NCBI RefSeq assembly: GCF_001570565.1
Contig: NZ_BBXE01000041.1
Location: forward strand, 37,180-101,179
Direction of reading: 5' to 3'
Length of the DNA: 64,000 bases
From: Herbidospora yilanensis
Lineage (GTDB): Bacteria > Actinomycetota > Actinomycetes > Streptosporangiales > Streptosporangiaceae
The position numbers and the translations under genes are program-made. Below, piece after piece: positions 8,196-16,143 of this stretch. The notes under the pieces are model-generated. The model was not told the DNA's origin, made no database searches, and saw only the letters and a program-made list of their open reading frames with translations. Every line of letters starts with the position of its first letter. Position 1 is the stretch's first letter.

Positions 8196-9071
8196 TCAGC
8201 GGGCCAGCATGGTGCTCTCGGCCGCGTTCCAGAAACGGGTGAGCGCGGCCGCCGTCGTCTCCGGGGCCTCCACGGCCGGTGAATGGGCCGCCCCCGGCAC
8301 CACGACGCACTCGCAGTCGAGCCGGTCGGCCATCTCGGCCTGCAGCCTCGGCGGCCAGCCGTCGTCGTGCTCCCCATAGAGGACCAGCATCGACAGGCCC
8401 GTCTCGGCCAGTTCGTCGACGCGGTCGTCGGCGTCGAGGACCGCCCTGCCCATGCATTCGAGGCCGACCAGCGAGTTGGCGAACAACCGGCGGCGCAGGA
8501 AGGCCACGATCTCCTCGGGAACGCCGGCGCGCAGGGCGTCGGGCTCCATCTTCTCGGTCCACATGGCTTCGAGGCCGAGGTGGGGCATCTTCTCCAGCAT
8601 GCGCCGGCCGGCCAGCTCGCGGGCGCCCACCATCCCGGCCGGGCCGGAGCTCATGAGCGTGTAGGACGCCAGTTTGCCGGTGCCGTCGAGCACGGTCTCG
8701 CGGGTGACCAGACCACCGAACGAGTGGCCCAGCAGGTGGACGGGCTCTCCGCCGCCCACGACGGCCACCAGGGAGTCGACGTCGTGGCCCAGGGCCGCGC
8801 GGGTGTAGGCGGCGGGGTCGTCGGGGCCCGGTGTCTCGTATTGGCCGCGCAGGTCGACGGCCACTACACGGCGGCCCGCCTGGGCCAGGGTCTGCAGCAC
8901 CGAGAGGAAGTCTTCCTTGCTGCCCGTGTAGCCGGGCACCAGCAGGGCCGGCCACCGGTCGGGCAGGCCGCTGCCGGGCAGGGCCTCCAGGGCGGCGAAC
9001 ACCCCTTCAGGGGTTTCGATCCGCTTGGGGCTCACCCCGGGTGGCAGGTCCAGGAATCTCGGCGTACTCAC
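8196..9071 (-). CDS. alpha/beta-hydrolase
   Basis: 291 residues from ATG 9071. The fold markers are in order: VPGYTGSKEDF as the oxyanion-loop region, AVDLRGQYET, nucleophile elbow GHSFGG (Ser near residue 118), an acidic residue in LVLYGEHDD, and the catalytic His in VPGAAHSPAVEAP. It has no signal peptide and is presumably cytosolic. The combination resembles lipase/esterase or C-C hydrolase members such as M. tuberculosis LipV-like proteins, but the substrate is not predictable. It is convergent with the upstream nuclease gene and is followed by the terminator-separated rhlE-type gene on the same strand. Confidence 0.9.
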   Translation of the reverse strand: MSTPRFLDLPPGVSPKRIETPEGVFAALEALPGSGLPDRWPALLVPGYTGSKEDFLSVLQTLAQAGRRVVAVDLRGQYETPGPDDPAAYTRAALGHDVDSLVAVVGGGEPVHLLGHSFGGLVTRETVLDGTGKLASYTLMSSGPAGMVGARELAGRRMLEKMPHLGLEAMWTEKMEPDALRAGVPEEIVAFLRRRLFANSLVGLECMGRAVLDADDRVDELAETGLSMLVLYGEHDDGWPPRLQAEMADRLDCECVVVPGAAHSPAVEAPETTAAALTRFWNAAESTMLAR

Positions 9072-9092
9072 GTGAAGCCACGATACTGAAAC

Positions 9093-9126
9093 CCGCAGGG
9101 CGCCGCAGATGAGCGGAGCCCTGCGG
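9093..9126 (-). terminator. intrinsic terminator downstream of the DEAD-box helicase gene
   Basis: Perfect 9-bp inverted repeat CCGCAGGGC (9093-9101) and GCCCTGCGG (9118-9126) with a 16-nt loop, immediately after the stop codon of the minus-strand helicase gene. It has no clear U-tract, as is common for actinobacterial terminators. Confidence 0.6.
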
Positions 9127-9134
9127 TGTTCGAG

Positions 9135-11078
9135 CTAGTTCCGGCGCGGGCGCGGGCGGTTGCCGCCGGAGCCGGACTGACGGCCGTTGCCGCGCTGGGC
9201 CTTGCGCTCGGTGGCTGCCGAGGGCGCGGGCAGGTCGTCTTCGGTGGCCAGGTCGGGCGAACGGAAGACGATCGCGAACGGGCTGGCCGGGATGATCTTC
9301 TCGGGTTCGGCCGGCCGGGTGGTCTCCATGGGAGTCACCTCCACCTCTTCCTCAACTTCGTGAATCTCATCGTGGATCTCATCGTGGATCGGATCGAGGA
9401 TGTCGCCCTCGAAGGGGGCGACCGCCTCGGGAACCTCGACGACGTCGACGACTTCGGCGACGGTCTCGGTGACGGTTTCAGTGACGGTTTCGGCGACCTC
9501 GTCGGACGCGTGGCCGCCCCGGGTGCGACGGCGGTTGCGGGCCGGGCGCTCTCTGCGCTCGTCCTTCTCCCTGTCGCGGTCCCTGTCTCGGTCCCTGTCT
9601 CGGTCCCGGTCGCGGTCTCTGTCGCGATCACGGTCTTTGTCGCGGCGGCTGCGGGTGCGGCCGGTCTCGCCGAGGTCTTCGATCTCCTCGGCGTCGAGGC
9701 CGGCCCGCGAGCGGTTGGCGCGCGGCAGCACGCCCTTGGTGCCCGGCGGGATGCGCAGCTCTTCGAGCAGGTGGGGCGAGCTGGAGTAGGACTCGGCCGG
9801 CTCGGGGTTGCCGAGGCCCAGCGCGTTGTTGATGACCTTCCAGCGGGTCATCTCGGTCCACTCCATGAACGTCACCGCGACGCCGGTGCGACCGGCCCGG
9901 CCGGTCCGGCCGATGCGGTGGACGTAGGTCTTCTCGTCCTGCGGCAGGTCGTAGTTGACGACGTGGGTGACGTCGTCGATGTCGATGCCGCGGGCCGCCA
10001 CGTCGGTGGCCACCAGCACGTCGATCTTGCCGTTGCGGAACGCCCGCAGGGCCTGCTCGCGCTGGCCCTGGCCGAGGTCGCCGTGGACGGCCGCCGCCGC
10101 GAACCCTCGGTCGCGCAACTGCTCGTGGACCATGTCGCAGGCCCGCTTGGTCTCGCAGAAGACCATCGTGAGACCCCGTCCCTCCGCCTGCAGCAGCCGG
10201 GCCAGGATCTCGATCTTGTCCATCCGGTGGGTGCGGTAGACGTACTGGGTGACCTGCGAGGGGGCGTCGTTCTCCGCCTCGGTGGTCTCCGCGCGCACGT
10301 GGATGGGACGGGTCAGGTAACGCCGCGACAGCGCCACGATCTCGCCCGGCATGGTGGCCGAGAAGAGCATGGTCTGCCGCTGCTCCGGCACCAGCTTGAT
10401 GATGCGCTCGATGTCGGGCAGGAAGCCCAGGTCGAGCATCCGGTCGGCCTCGTCGAGCACCATCATGGTGATCTGGCTGAGGTCGAGGTGCTTCTGCTTG
10501 ATCAGGTCGAGCATCCGGCCCGGGGTGCCGACGATGACGTCGACGCCGCTCTTGAGCGCCTCGACCTGCGGCTCGTAGGCGCGCCCGCCGTAGACGGTCA
10601 GGATGCGGGAGCCGAGCTTCCCGGCGGCCAGGACGAGGTCTTCGGTCACCTGGAGGGCCAGCTCACGGGTCGGGACCAGAACGAGGCCCCGGGGCTTCTT
10701 GCGGTTCTTGCGTGGCTTCCCGACGGACTGGAGCATCGCGACGCCGAAGGCGTAGGTCTTGCCGGTGCCGGTGCGGGCCTGGCCGATGACATCCTGGCCG
10801 GACAGCGCGAGGGGGAGAGCCATCTCCTGAATTGGGAAGGGTGAGACGATGCCCTCGGTCTCCAGGGCATCGGCGATCTCTGGGATGACACCCAGGTCTC
10901 GGAACGTCGTAATCGTCGCCTGCCTCAGTCGTGTGGCGAAGGCGGTTTCGTGACCAAACGGGCTCGCGTGCCGGGTCCTTACGAAAGGCGCCTTCGACGT
11001 CGTACGCGACCGCGCGCAGCCAAACTCTCTGGGGGTTACCGGGAACAGATACCCCGGATCAACACAGTGCGGTCGCAC
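9135..11078 (-). CDS. rhlE: DEAD-box RNA helicase, RhlE-like, with charged low-complexity C-terminal tail
   Basis: ATP-dependent RNA helicase, syntenic and similar to what I recall of M. tuberculosis Rv3211. All core motifs are present: Q motif (FPIQEMALPLALSG), Walker A ARTGTGKT, PTRELALQ, GG/TPGRMLDL, DEAD within LDEADRMLDLGF, SAT (FSATMPGE), ARGIDIDDVTHVVNYDLP and HRIGRTGRAG. The last ~180 residues are a basic Arg-Asp repeat (~9560-9648), an acidic Thr-Val-Glu stretch and a Gly/Arg-rich end, probably for RNA binding or condensate formation. The start is uncertain: GTG 11078 is the only conventional start, but conserved sequence begins near 10913, where an ATT codon sits 5 nt after GAGGCAGG. 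Confidence 0.9.
   Translation of the reverse strand: MRPHCVDPGYLFPVTPREFGCARSRTTSKAPFVRTRHASPFGHETAFATRLRQATITTFRDLGVIPEIADALETEGIVSPFPIQEMALPLALSGQDVIGQARTGTGKTYAFGVAMLQSVGKPRKNRKKPRGLVLVPTRELALQVTEDLVLAAGKLGSRILTVYGGRAYEPQVEALKSGVDVIVGTPGRMLDLIKQKHLDLSQITMMVLDEADRMLDLGFLPDIERIIKLVPEQRQTMLFSATMPGEIVALSRRYLTRPIHVRAETTEAENDAPSQVTQYVYRTHRMDKIEILARLLQAEGRGLTMVFCETKRACDMVHEQLRDRGFAAAAVHGDLGQGQREQALRAFRNGKIDVLVATDVAARGIDIDDVTHVVNYDLPQDEKTYVHRIGRTGRAGRTGVAVTFMEWTEMTRWKVINNALGLGNPEPAESYSSSPHLLEELRIPPGTKGVLPRANRSRAGLDAEEIEDLGETGRTRSRRDKDRDRDRDRDRDRDRDRDRDRDREKDERRERPARNRRRTRGGHASDEVAETVTETVTETVAEVVDVVEVPEAVAPFEGDILDPIHDEIHDEIHEVEEEVEVTPMETTRPAEPEKIIPASPFAIVFRSPDLATEDDLPAPSAATERKAQRGNGRQSGSGGNRPRPRRN
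9560..9648 (-). repeat. hexanucleotide-type low-complexity tract encoding Arg-Asp dipeptides
   Basis: Inside the helicase gene, a run of CGGTCC/CGGTCT/CGGTCG-type units encodes about a dozen consecutive Asp-Arg dipeptides. The tract is an in-frame, slippage-prone repeat and its copy number may vary between strains. Confidence 0.75.
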
Positions 11079-11174
11079 TTCTCACCGAGCAGTCTACTCG
11101 ATACCACAGCTGCTCACCGATTTGCGGCGTGTTTCGCATGTTTCTGCGCGAGACCCTGGCCCTACCCTGCTGCC

Positions 11175-11828
11175 ATGACCATTTCCCGGCCCGGTGTCGT
11201 CGACCTTCTGGGTGTGCTCGCCTACGCCGAGCTCACCGCGTTCCTCCGGATGGCGCAGGACGCCTCCGTGCTGGCCCCCTCGCTGACCGACAGGGCGGCG
11301 CTCGGCGACGTGGCGGCCACCGAATACGGCCACTTCCGGCTGGTCCGCGACCGGATCGCCGACCTCGGATCCGACCCCGAGGAGGCGATGGCCCCCTTCG
11401 CCGACGCCCTCGACGCCTGGCACGAGCAGACCCAGCCGGGAGACTGGTACGAGGCCCTGGTGAAGGCTTACGTGGGCACGGGGCTGGCCGGCGACTTCTA
11501 CCGGGTGGCGGCGCGCAGGGTCGACGAGGAGACCCAGAAGCTGGTCGACCAGGCGCTGGCCGACGAGGCCCGCTCGGAACTGGTCGTCGAGCGCGTCAGG
11601 AAGGCCCTGGAGGACGATCCGCGCCTGGGCGGCCGGTTGGCCCTGTGGGCGCGGCGGCTGGTCGGCGAGGCGCTGAGCCAGGCCCACCGGGTCGCCACGG
11701 CCCGGCCGGAACTGGCCGCGCTGCTGGTCGACGGCGACGACCTGGCCGCCATCGGACGGATGTTCGCCCAGCTGACAGAGGAGCACGGCAAGCGGATGTC
11801 GGCGCTCGGGCTCACCCCCGGAGGCTGA
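11175..11828 (+). CDS. ferritin-like fold protein (MiaE_2 / Rv3210c-like)
   Basis: 217 residues from ATG 11175, almost all alpha-helical. Carboxylate/His pairs are spaced as in ferritin-like four-helix bundles: AYAELTAFLRM, ATEYGHFRLVRDR, VDEETQKLVDQ, ADEARSEL and TEEHGKRM. Members of the group are annotated as MiaE-like or ferritin-like fold proteins in actinobacteria; a diiron centre and tRNA hydroxylase activity are suggested by the fold but not shown. It is divergent from rhlE, as in the corresponding M. tuberculosis order, across a 96-bp gap measured from the GTG at 11078. Confidence 0.85.
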   Translation: MTISRPGVVDLLGVLAYAELTAFLRMAQDASVLAPSLTDRAALGDVAATEYGHFRLVRDRIADLGSDPEEAMAPFADALDAWHEQTQPGDWYEALVKAYVGTGLAGDFYRVAARRVDEETQKLVDQALADEARSELVVERVRKALEDDPRLGGRLALWARRLVGEALSQAHRVATARPELAALLVDGDDLAAIGRMFAQLTEEHGKRMSALGLTPGG

Positions 11829-12076
11829 ATCAGGCGTCCCAGAGTAATGATCGAGAGGCGTGAAGGCGCCATGGGGTTGTACCGTGCGAGTTATGAGGGC
11901 CTCGCGCCGCTACGGCAGTTCCTTGACAAGATGTGGACCGAACCGATGGGCCTCCCGCGCCGTGTTGCGCAGGGCGAGCTCAGGATGCCCGACCATCAGC
12001 AGACGCAGGGACGACGCACACATCCCACGCAGACGTCCGCCGGGCTGTATCCACGGTCCCCGTTAGAGAAGCCAAT

Positions 12077-12103
12077 GGGCGCCGCCGTCCAAAAGCGGCG
12101 CCC
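12077..12103. terminator. intrinsic terminator between the ferritin-like gene and DUF3107 gene
   Basis: Perfect 9-bp inverted repeat GGGCGCCGC (12077-12085) and GCGGCGCCC (12095-12103) with a 9-nt loop, followed on the plus strand by GATGGCGTTTTATC. It sits just beyond the stop of the minus-strand DUF3107 gene and could serve both directions. I see no gene in the rest of 11829-12116. Confidence 0.6.
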
Positions 12104-12116
12104 GATGGCGTTTTAT

Positions 12117-12347
12117 CTAGAGAGTGCCGCCGAACCCGACCGAACGGCTGGCCCCCTCGCCGATCTCGATGAAGCCGAGCGCCGCGACGGGCACGATCAC
12201 CCGGTTTCCCTTGACGTCGGTGATGGAGAAGACGCCGCGGTCGGCCGCGAGCGCGTTGCGGATCTCCGTCTCGATCTCCTCGACGGTGAGGTCGGTCTCG
12301 ACGACGAGTTCACGGTGCACCGACTGCACGCCGATCTTGATTTCCAT
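12117..12347 (-). CDS. DUF3107 family protein (TB9.4/Rv3208A-like)
   Basis: 76 residues from ATG 12347, preceded by GAAAGGGG. The sequence (MEIKIGVQSVHRELVVETD at the N-terminus, then DLTVEEIETEIRNALA and the strand NRVIVPVAALGFIEIG) matches the small actinobacterial DUF3107 family, which I recall as ATP-binding or conserved hypothetical proteins next to a TetR gene. The fold looks like a beta-alpha-beta unit. Function is unknown. It is downstream of and on the same strand as the TetR regulator, as in mycobacteria. Confidence 0.9.
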   Translation of the reverse strand: MEIKIGVQSVHRELVVETDLTVEEIETEIRNALAADRGVFSITDVKGNRVIVPVAALGFIEIGEGASRSVGFGGTL

Positions 12348-12433
12348 CTGGGCCCCTTTCGAGAGGGTTCCATCGTGGCCCCGGAAATCGCTCCGGCAGA
12401 GCGCTGATCGCGGCGGGCGTAACCAGGGGGCGT

Positions 12434-13054
12434 CTAGGTCGTGCGCGGGAATCCGCCGATGCCGCGCCAGGCCAGACGGGCGATGAGCCCGGCCGCGGCG
12501 TCTTTCGGGATCGCGCCGCCGCTGGTCAGCCAGTAGCGGGCGCTCACCTCGGCCATGCCGACGAGTCCGACGCCGAGCAGGTGGGCGTCTTCGCTGGAGC
12601 AGCCGGTGTCCTCCTGGATCACCTCGGCGATCGCGTCGGCGCTCTGCCGCAGCGAGCGCTCCATGCGTTCGCGCACGGCCGCGACGTTGCGCAGGTCGCT
12701 CTCGAAGACCAGCCGGAAGGCCTCGCCCTGGCTGGAGACGAAGTCGAAGAACGCCCCGATGGCGGCCTGGACACGCTGCTTGTTGTCGGTCGTGGAGGCC
12801 AGCGCCTCCTTGCAGCGCGACACCATGTCGTCGACGTGGACGTCGAGCAGTGCCAGGTAGAGCTCAAGCTTGCCCGGGAAGTGCTGGTAGAGCACGGGTT
12901 TGCTGACACCGGCCCGTTCGGCGATCTCGTCCATGGCGGCCGCGTGGTAGCCGTTCTCCACGAAGACCTCTTGGGCGGCGCTGAGCAGCTGGCGACGGCG
13001 GGCGAGCCGGGGCAGCCGGGTGCCCCGGGGCTTGGCGTCCGGGGTTGCGGTCAC
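12434..13054 (-). CDS. TetR/AcrR-family transcriptional regulator (Rv3208-like)
   Basis: 206 residues. GTG 13054 is chosen because AAGGAGAGG lies directly upstream; a frame continuing to 13105 only adds sequence that belongs to an upstream duplication. The N-terminal helix-turn-helix is clear (RRRQLLSAAQEVFVENGYHA, then MDEIAERAGVSKPVLYQHFP), and the rest is an all-helical ligand-binding domain. Its ligand and operator are unknown. Position between DUF3107 and the rest of the block follows mycobacterial order, where this regulator is a conserved neighbour; autoregulation is likely but not shown by an obvious operator. Confidence 0.9.
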   Translation of the reverse strand: MTATPDAKPRGTRLPRLARRRQLLSAAQEVFVENGYHAAAMDEIAERAGVSKPVLYQHFPGKLELYLALLDVHVDDMVSRCKEALASTTDNKQRVQAAIGAFFDFVSSQGEAFRLVFESDLRNVAAVRERMERSLRQSADAIAEVIQEDTGCSSEDAHLLGVGLVGMAEVSARYWLTSGGAIPKDAAAGLIARLAWRGIGGFPRTT

Positions 13055-13087
13055 GGCCTCTCCTTGCACGCGGGCTTGTTCGAGCAG

Positions 13088-13395
13088 GTTCCCGGCGCGA
13101 GCCACGGCCGGCCTTCGGCCGTCCGCGTCTCGCTTTCGGCGGCCCCCATCCTACGGCTGGGCCACCAGGTCAGCGATAGTCGTCCTCGTCGTCGGCATAT
13201 GTCCGGTTCTGGTCGGCGGTGTCCGCCGGGTCGGCCTCCAGGGGCAGATCCTCCGGCCAGGGGCTCTCTTCGGGCTCGTCGTCGAGGGGGCGGTTCTGCT
13301 CGGCGACGTCGGCCTCGGGCGCGTCGGGTGTCTGCGGCAGATTGCCGGCGCGGGCCACGGCCGGCCTTCGGTCGTCGGCGTCTCGCTCTTCGCTT
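13088..13395. repeat. imperfect direct repeat of about 50 bp flanking the TetR 5' region
   Basis: A segment at about 13090-13140 recurs at about 13343-13393. Both contain the shared core CCACGGCCGGCCTTCGG flanked by similar GGCGCG and GTCTCGCT sequence. The second copy encodes the N-terminus of the small acidic protein; the first lies upstream of the TetR start and still reads as a related, start-less peptide (LARAGNL against VARAGNL). It looks like the relic of a local duplication. Confidence 0.6.
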
Positions 13396-13406
13396 GTCTC
13401 GGACAT
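13170..13406 (-). CDS. small acidic hypothetical protein
   Basis: 78 residues from ATG 13406, preceded by a strong AGAGGAGG. The composition is very acidic (Asp/Glu in about a third of positions, ending DDEDDYR) with Pro-rich linkers, so it is probably disordered. I recognise no family. It is 22 bp downstream of the LigD polymerase start region's far end and on the same strand as the LigD genes and TetR gene, and may be a passenger or small regulator. Its N-terminal coding sequence is one copy of the local direct repeat. Confidence 0.65.
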   Translation of the reverse strand: MSETSEERDADDRRPAVARAGNLPQTPDAPEADVAEQNRPLDDEPEESPWPEDLPLEADPADTADQNRTYADDEDDYR

Positions 13407-13428
13407 GGCGTCCTCCTCTCGGCCCACA

Positions 13429-14295
13429 CTACGGGAACAGGTCTCCGCACGCCTCGACCCGGGCCAGCACGTCGGACGTGGTGAACCTGAGCTGGTCGGG
13501 GTGGTCGCATTCGGCTACTTCCGCCCAGGTCAGTGGGGTGGAGACGGTCGGCTGGGGGTTGGCGCGCATGGAGTAGACGGCGACGGTGGTCTTGGCGGGG
13601 TTGTTCTGGCTCCAGTCGATGAACACCTTCCCCGGGCGTTCCCGCTTAGCCATCACGGCGGTGACGAAGTCGTGCCGGCGGGCGAGCCGCTCGGCGACCG
13701 CCTTCGCGAACTGCGAGGTGTTGACCTCGGAGGTCCACGGCACGTGGAGCTGCATGCCCTTGTTGCCGCTCGTCTTGGCGAAGCAGTCGAGTCCCTCGTC
13801 GGCCAGGGTGTCGCGCAGCAGCAGCGCCACCTCGCAGCACTCGACGATCGTCGCCGGGGCCCCCGGGTCGAGGTCGAAGACCAGCAGGTCGGGGGGCAGC
13901 GGGTCGCCGTCGCCCGACACCCGCCACATGGGCACGTGCAGTTCCAGGGCGGCCAGGTTGGCGTAGTAGACCAGCGTGGGCAGGTCGTCGACGATCGCGA
14001 AGTCGATGGTCTCGCGGTCTTTGGTGCTGCCGGGGACGGGCAGGCGTACCCGGCGGACCCATGAGGGAGTGTGGGCGGGCGCGTTCTTCTCGAAGAAGAA
14101 GGCCCCGCCGACGCCGTTCGGGTAGCGCTTCACGGTCAGCGGGCGCCCGCGCAGGTGGGGGAGCAGGACCGGCGCGATGCGGGTGTAGTAGTCGATCACC
14201 TCGGCCTTGGTGAACCCGGCCTCGGGGTAGAGCGTCTTGCCGAGGTTGCTCAGCACCAGGTCACGTCCCTCGACCTGGACGGGGACCTTCTTCAC
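13429..14295 (-). CDS. ligD: LigD polymerase-domain protein (primase/polymerase for end joining)
   Basis: 288 residues from GTG 14295, overlapping the ligase stop by GTGA. It is a stand-alone archaeo-eukaryotic primase-type polymerase: GKTLYPEAGFTKAEVIDYYT, RYPNGVGGAFFFEKNAP, the catalytic pair in PDLLVFDLDPG, TSGNKGMQLHVPW, and the family signature VFIDWSQNNPAKTTVA. Such PolDom proteins fill gaps, preferring ribonucleotides, during Ku-dependent non-homologous end joining. Here it is a separate polypeptide rather than fused to the ligase. It is translationally coupled to the ligase gene upstream and faces Ku on the other side of that gene. Confidence 0.93.
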   Translation of the reverse strand: MKKVPVQVEGRDLVLSNLGKTLYPEAGFTKAEVIDYYTRIAPVLLPHLRGRPLTVKRYPNGVGGAFFFEKNAPAHTPSWVRRVRLPVPGSTKDRETIDFAIVDDLPTLVYYANLAALELHVPMWRVSGDGDPLPPDLLVFDLDPGAPATIVECCEVALLLRDTLADEGLDCFAKTSGNKGMQLHVPWTSEVNTSQFAKAVAERLARRHDFVTAVMAKRERPGKVFIDWSQNNPAKTTVAVYSMRANPQPTVSTPLTWAEVAECDHPDQLRFTTSDVLARVEACGDLFP

Positions 14296-15221
14296 AGCCG
14301 TACCTCCGCCGGGATCTTGTCCGGCCGCAGGCCGCGCCAGGAGGGGGCGCGCAGGCGGCCCTCGGCGGTCTGGTTGGCGTAGGTGACCTCGCCGACGAGC
14401 TCCGGGCGCACCCAGTGCGCGCCTCTGGCGATCTCCCTGGGCAGTTCTCTTGTGTACGCGCCGCGCGTGATCTCCAGCGGCGCGAGCAGCGCGAAGAGTT
14501 CGTCGAGGGCGGCGTCGCTGAACCCCGTGCCGACATGACCCAGGAAGACCAGGCCGTCGGCCCCGAAGGCGCCCATGAGCAGCGACCCGATCCCGCCCGA
14601 CCGCCGCCCCCGGCCCGGCCGCCACCCGCCGATGACGACCTCCCGTTCGCGGATGTTCTTCACCTTGACCCACCAGGGTGACCGGGTGCCCGGCCGGTAA
14701 CGCGAGTCGACGTGCTTGGCCACCACGCCTTCGAGCCCCTGCTCCCGGGTGGCGGCCACGACGTCGGGGTGGCAGGGGAAGGTGGGCGCGACCGCGATCC
14801 CGAGCGACTCCAGCCGTGCCCGCCGCTCGTGGTAGGGCCGGTCGAGCAGCGCCTCGCCGTCGAGGGCGAGCAGGTCGAAGGGCATGTACGTCACCGGCAC
14901 CACCCGCAGCAGCCCATGGGCGCCCGGGTCGCCGACGTGCATGCGCCGCTGGATCAGTTCGAACGACGGCTTCCCGTCGTGGCCGAACGCGACGACCTCT
15001 CCGTCGAGCACCACCGAGTGGCCGGGCACCTCCAGGCGGCCGACCTCGGGATAACGCCCGGTGACGTCGACGCCCTTGCGGCCGAACAGCCGCGGCGAAC
15101 CCTCCAGGTAGGCGATCACCCGGATGCCGTCCCACTTGACCTCGACCACGTAACGGGAGCCGTCCGACGGCAGCGGGCCGGGTACGGCGAGCATCGGTTC
15201 GACCGGGTATGGCAGTGCCAC
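14292..15221 (-). CDS. ligD: ATP-dependent DNA ligase, LigD-type ligase domain
   Basis: 309 residues from GTG 15221, the length of a minimal adenylation plus OB-fold ligase. The nucleotidyl lysine is in VEVKWDGIRV; other motifs are FGRKGVDVT, VVLDGEVVAF, YMPFDLLALDG, EGVVAKHVDSRYRPG and WVKVKN. The C-terminal OB domain includes FLGHVGTGFS. It lacks the polymerase and phosphoesterase domains of the mycobacterial three-domain LigD; the polymerase is the next gene, and no phosphoesterase gene is seen nearby. Role: sealing ends in Ku-dependent double-strand break repair. It is divergent from ku with 77 bp between the starts. Confidence 0.93.
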   Translation of the reverse strand: MALPYPVEPMLAVPGPLPSDGSRYVVEVKWDGIRVIAYLEGSPRLFGRKGVDVTGRYPEVGRLEVPGHSVVLDGEVVAFGHDGKPSFELIQRRMHVGDPGAHGLLRVVPVTYMPFDLLALDGEALLDRPYHERRARLESLGIAVAPTFPCHPDVVAATREQGLEGVVAKHVDSRYRPGTRSPWWVKVKNIREREVVIGGWRPGRGRRSGGIGSLLMGAFGADGLVFLGHVGTGFSDAALDELFALLAPLEITRGAYTRELPREIARGAHWVRPELVGEVTYANQTAEGRLRAPSWRGLRPDKIPAEVRL

Positions 15222-15298
15222 AGGGGGTATGTGCCCATTAGGTAAGTCATCCGAATCCCGGCATGGCGATATTCGAACACAGAGACGAGAATGTGGCT

Positions 15299-16129
15299 AT
15301 GCGCAGCATCTGGAAAGGCGCCATCTCGTTCGGCCTGGTGACGATCCCCGTGAAGCTCTACTCGGCGACCGAGCAGAAGGACGTCTCCTTCCACCAGGTG
15401 CACCGGGAAGACGGCGGCCGCATCCGATACAAGCGCGTGTGCACCGTCGACGGGGAAGAGGTCGCCTACGCCGACATCGCCAAGGGCTACGAACTGCCCA
15501 CCGGCGACATGGTGGTGCTGACCGACGACGACTTCGCCGACCTGCCGCTGTCGAGTTCCCGCCGCATCGACGTCCTCCAGTTCACCCCGGTGGAGCAGAT
15601 CGACCCCATCTACTTCGCCAAGTCCTACTACCTGGAGCCCGACGCCCAGGGCGCGAAGCCCTATGTGCTGCTGCGCGACGCCCTGGAGCGGTCGGGTCAG
15701 GTCGCGATCGTGAAGGTCGCGCTGCGCCAGCGCGAGTCGCTGGCCACCCTGCGGGTGCGTGACGGGATCTTCGTCCTGGAGACGATGCTCTGGCCCGACG
15801 AGGTGCGCACCGCCGACTTCCCGTTCCTCGACGAGGACATCGACCTGCGCCCGCAGGAGCTCAAGATGGCCGAGTCGCTGATCGAGACGATGGTGGCCGA
15901 CTTCGACCCGGGCGAGTACAAGGATGCGTACAGAGAGGCGCTCCAGGAGGTCATCGACGCCAAGGTGGCCGGGCGCGAGGTCGTGCCGGTCGAGGCGCCG
16001 GCCGAGGCGGGCCCCGCCGTCGACCTCATGGCCGCCCTTCGGGCCAGCGTCGACGCCGCGAAGCGCGAGCGCGAGGGCGCCCAGAAGAAGAAGGCGGAGC
16101 CCAAGAAGAAGGCCCGCAAGACCGCTTAG
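15299..16129 (+). CDS. ku: Ku protein, DNA end-binding for non-homologous end joining
   Basis: 276 residues from ATG 15299, the typical bacterial Ku length. It has the Ku core: MRSIWKGAISFGLVTIPVKL, FHQVHREDGGRIRYKR, YFAKSYYLEPD, and the helical end with a Lys-rich tail (KKKAEPKKKARK) seen in many actinobacterial Ku proteins. It forms homodimeric rings on DNA ends and recruits LigD. The start at 15299 fits the conserved N-terminus; an ATG 36 nt upstream is in frame but adds non-conserved residues. Divergent to the ligase-polymerase operon, giving a compact end-joining module. Confidence 0.95.
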   Translation: MRSIWKGAISFGLVTIPVKLYSATEQKDVSFHQVHREDGGRIRYKRVCTVDGEEVAYADIAKGYELPTGDMVVLTDDDFADLPLSSSRRIDVLQFTPVEQIDPIYFAKSYYLEPDAQGAKPYVLLRDALERSGQVAIVKVALRQRESLATLRVRDGIFVLETMLWPDEVRTADFPFLDEDIDLRPQELKMAESLIETMVADFDPGEYKDAYREALQEVIDAKVAGREVVPVEAPAEAGPAVDLMAALRASVDAAKREREGAQKKKAEPKKKARKTA

Positions 16130-16143
16130 CGGCGCTCGTCGCG

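Noticed and set aside
9126..10844. Long plus-strand open frame of 572 codons antisense to the DEAD-box gene
   Set aside because: It mirrors the helicase gene's high third-position GC; composition is Val/Gly/Asp-rich shadow with no domain.
11847..12407. Plus-strand frame after the ferritin-like gene
   Set aside because: It runs through a terminator and antisense through DUF3107; no homology is apparent.
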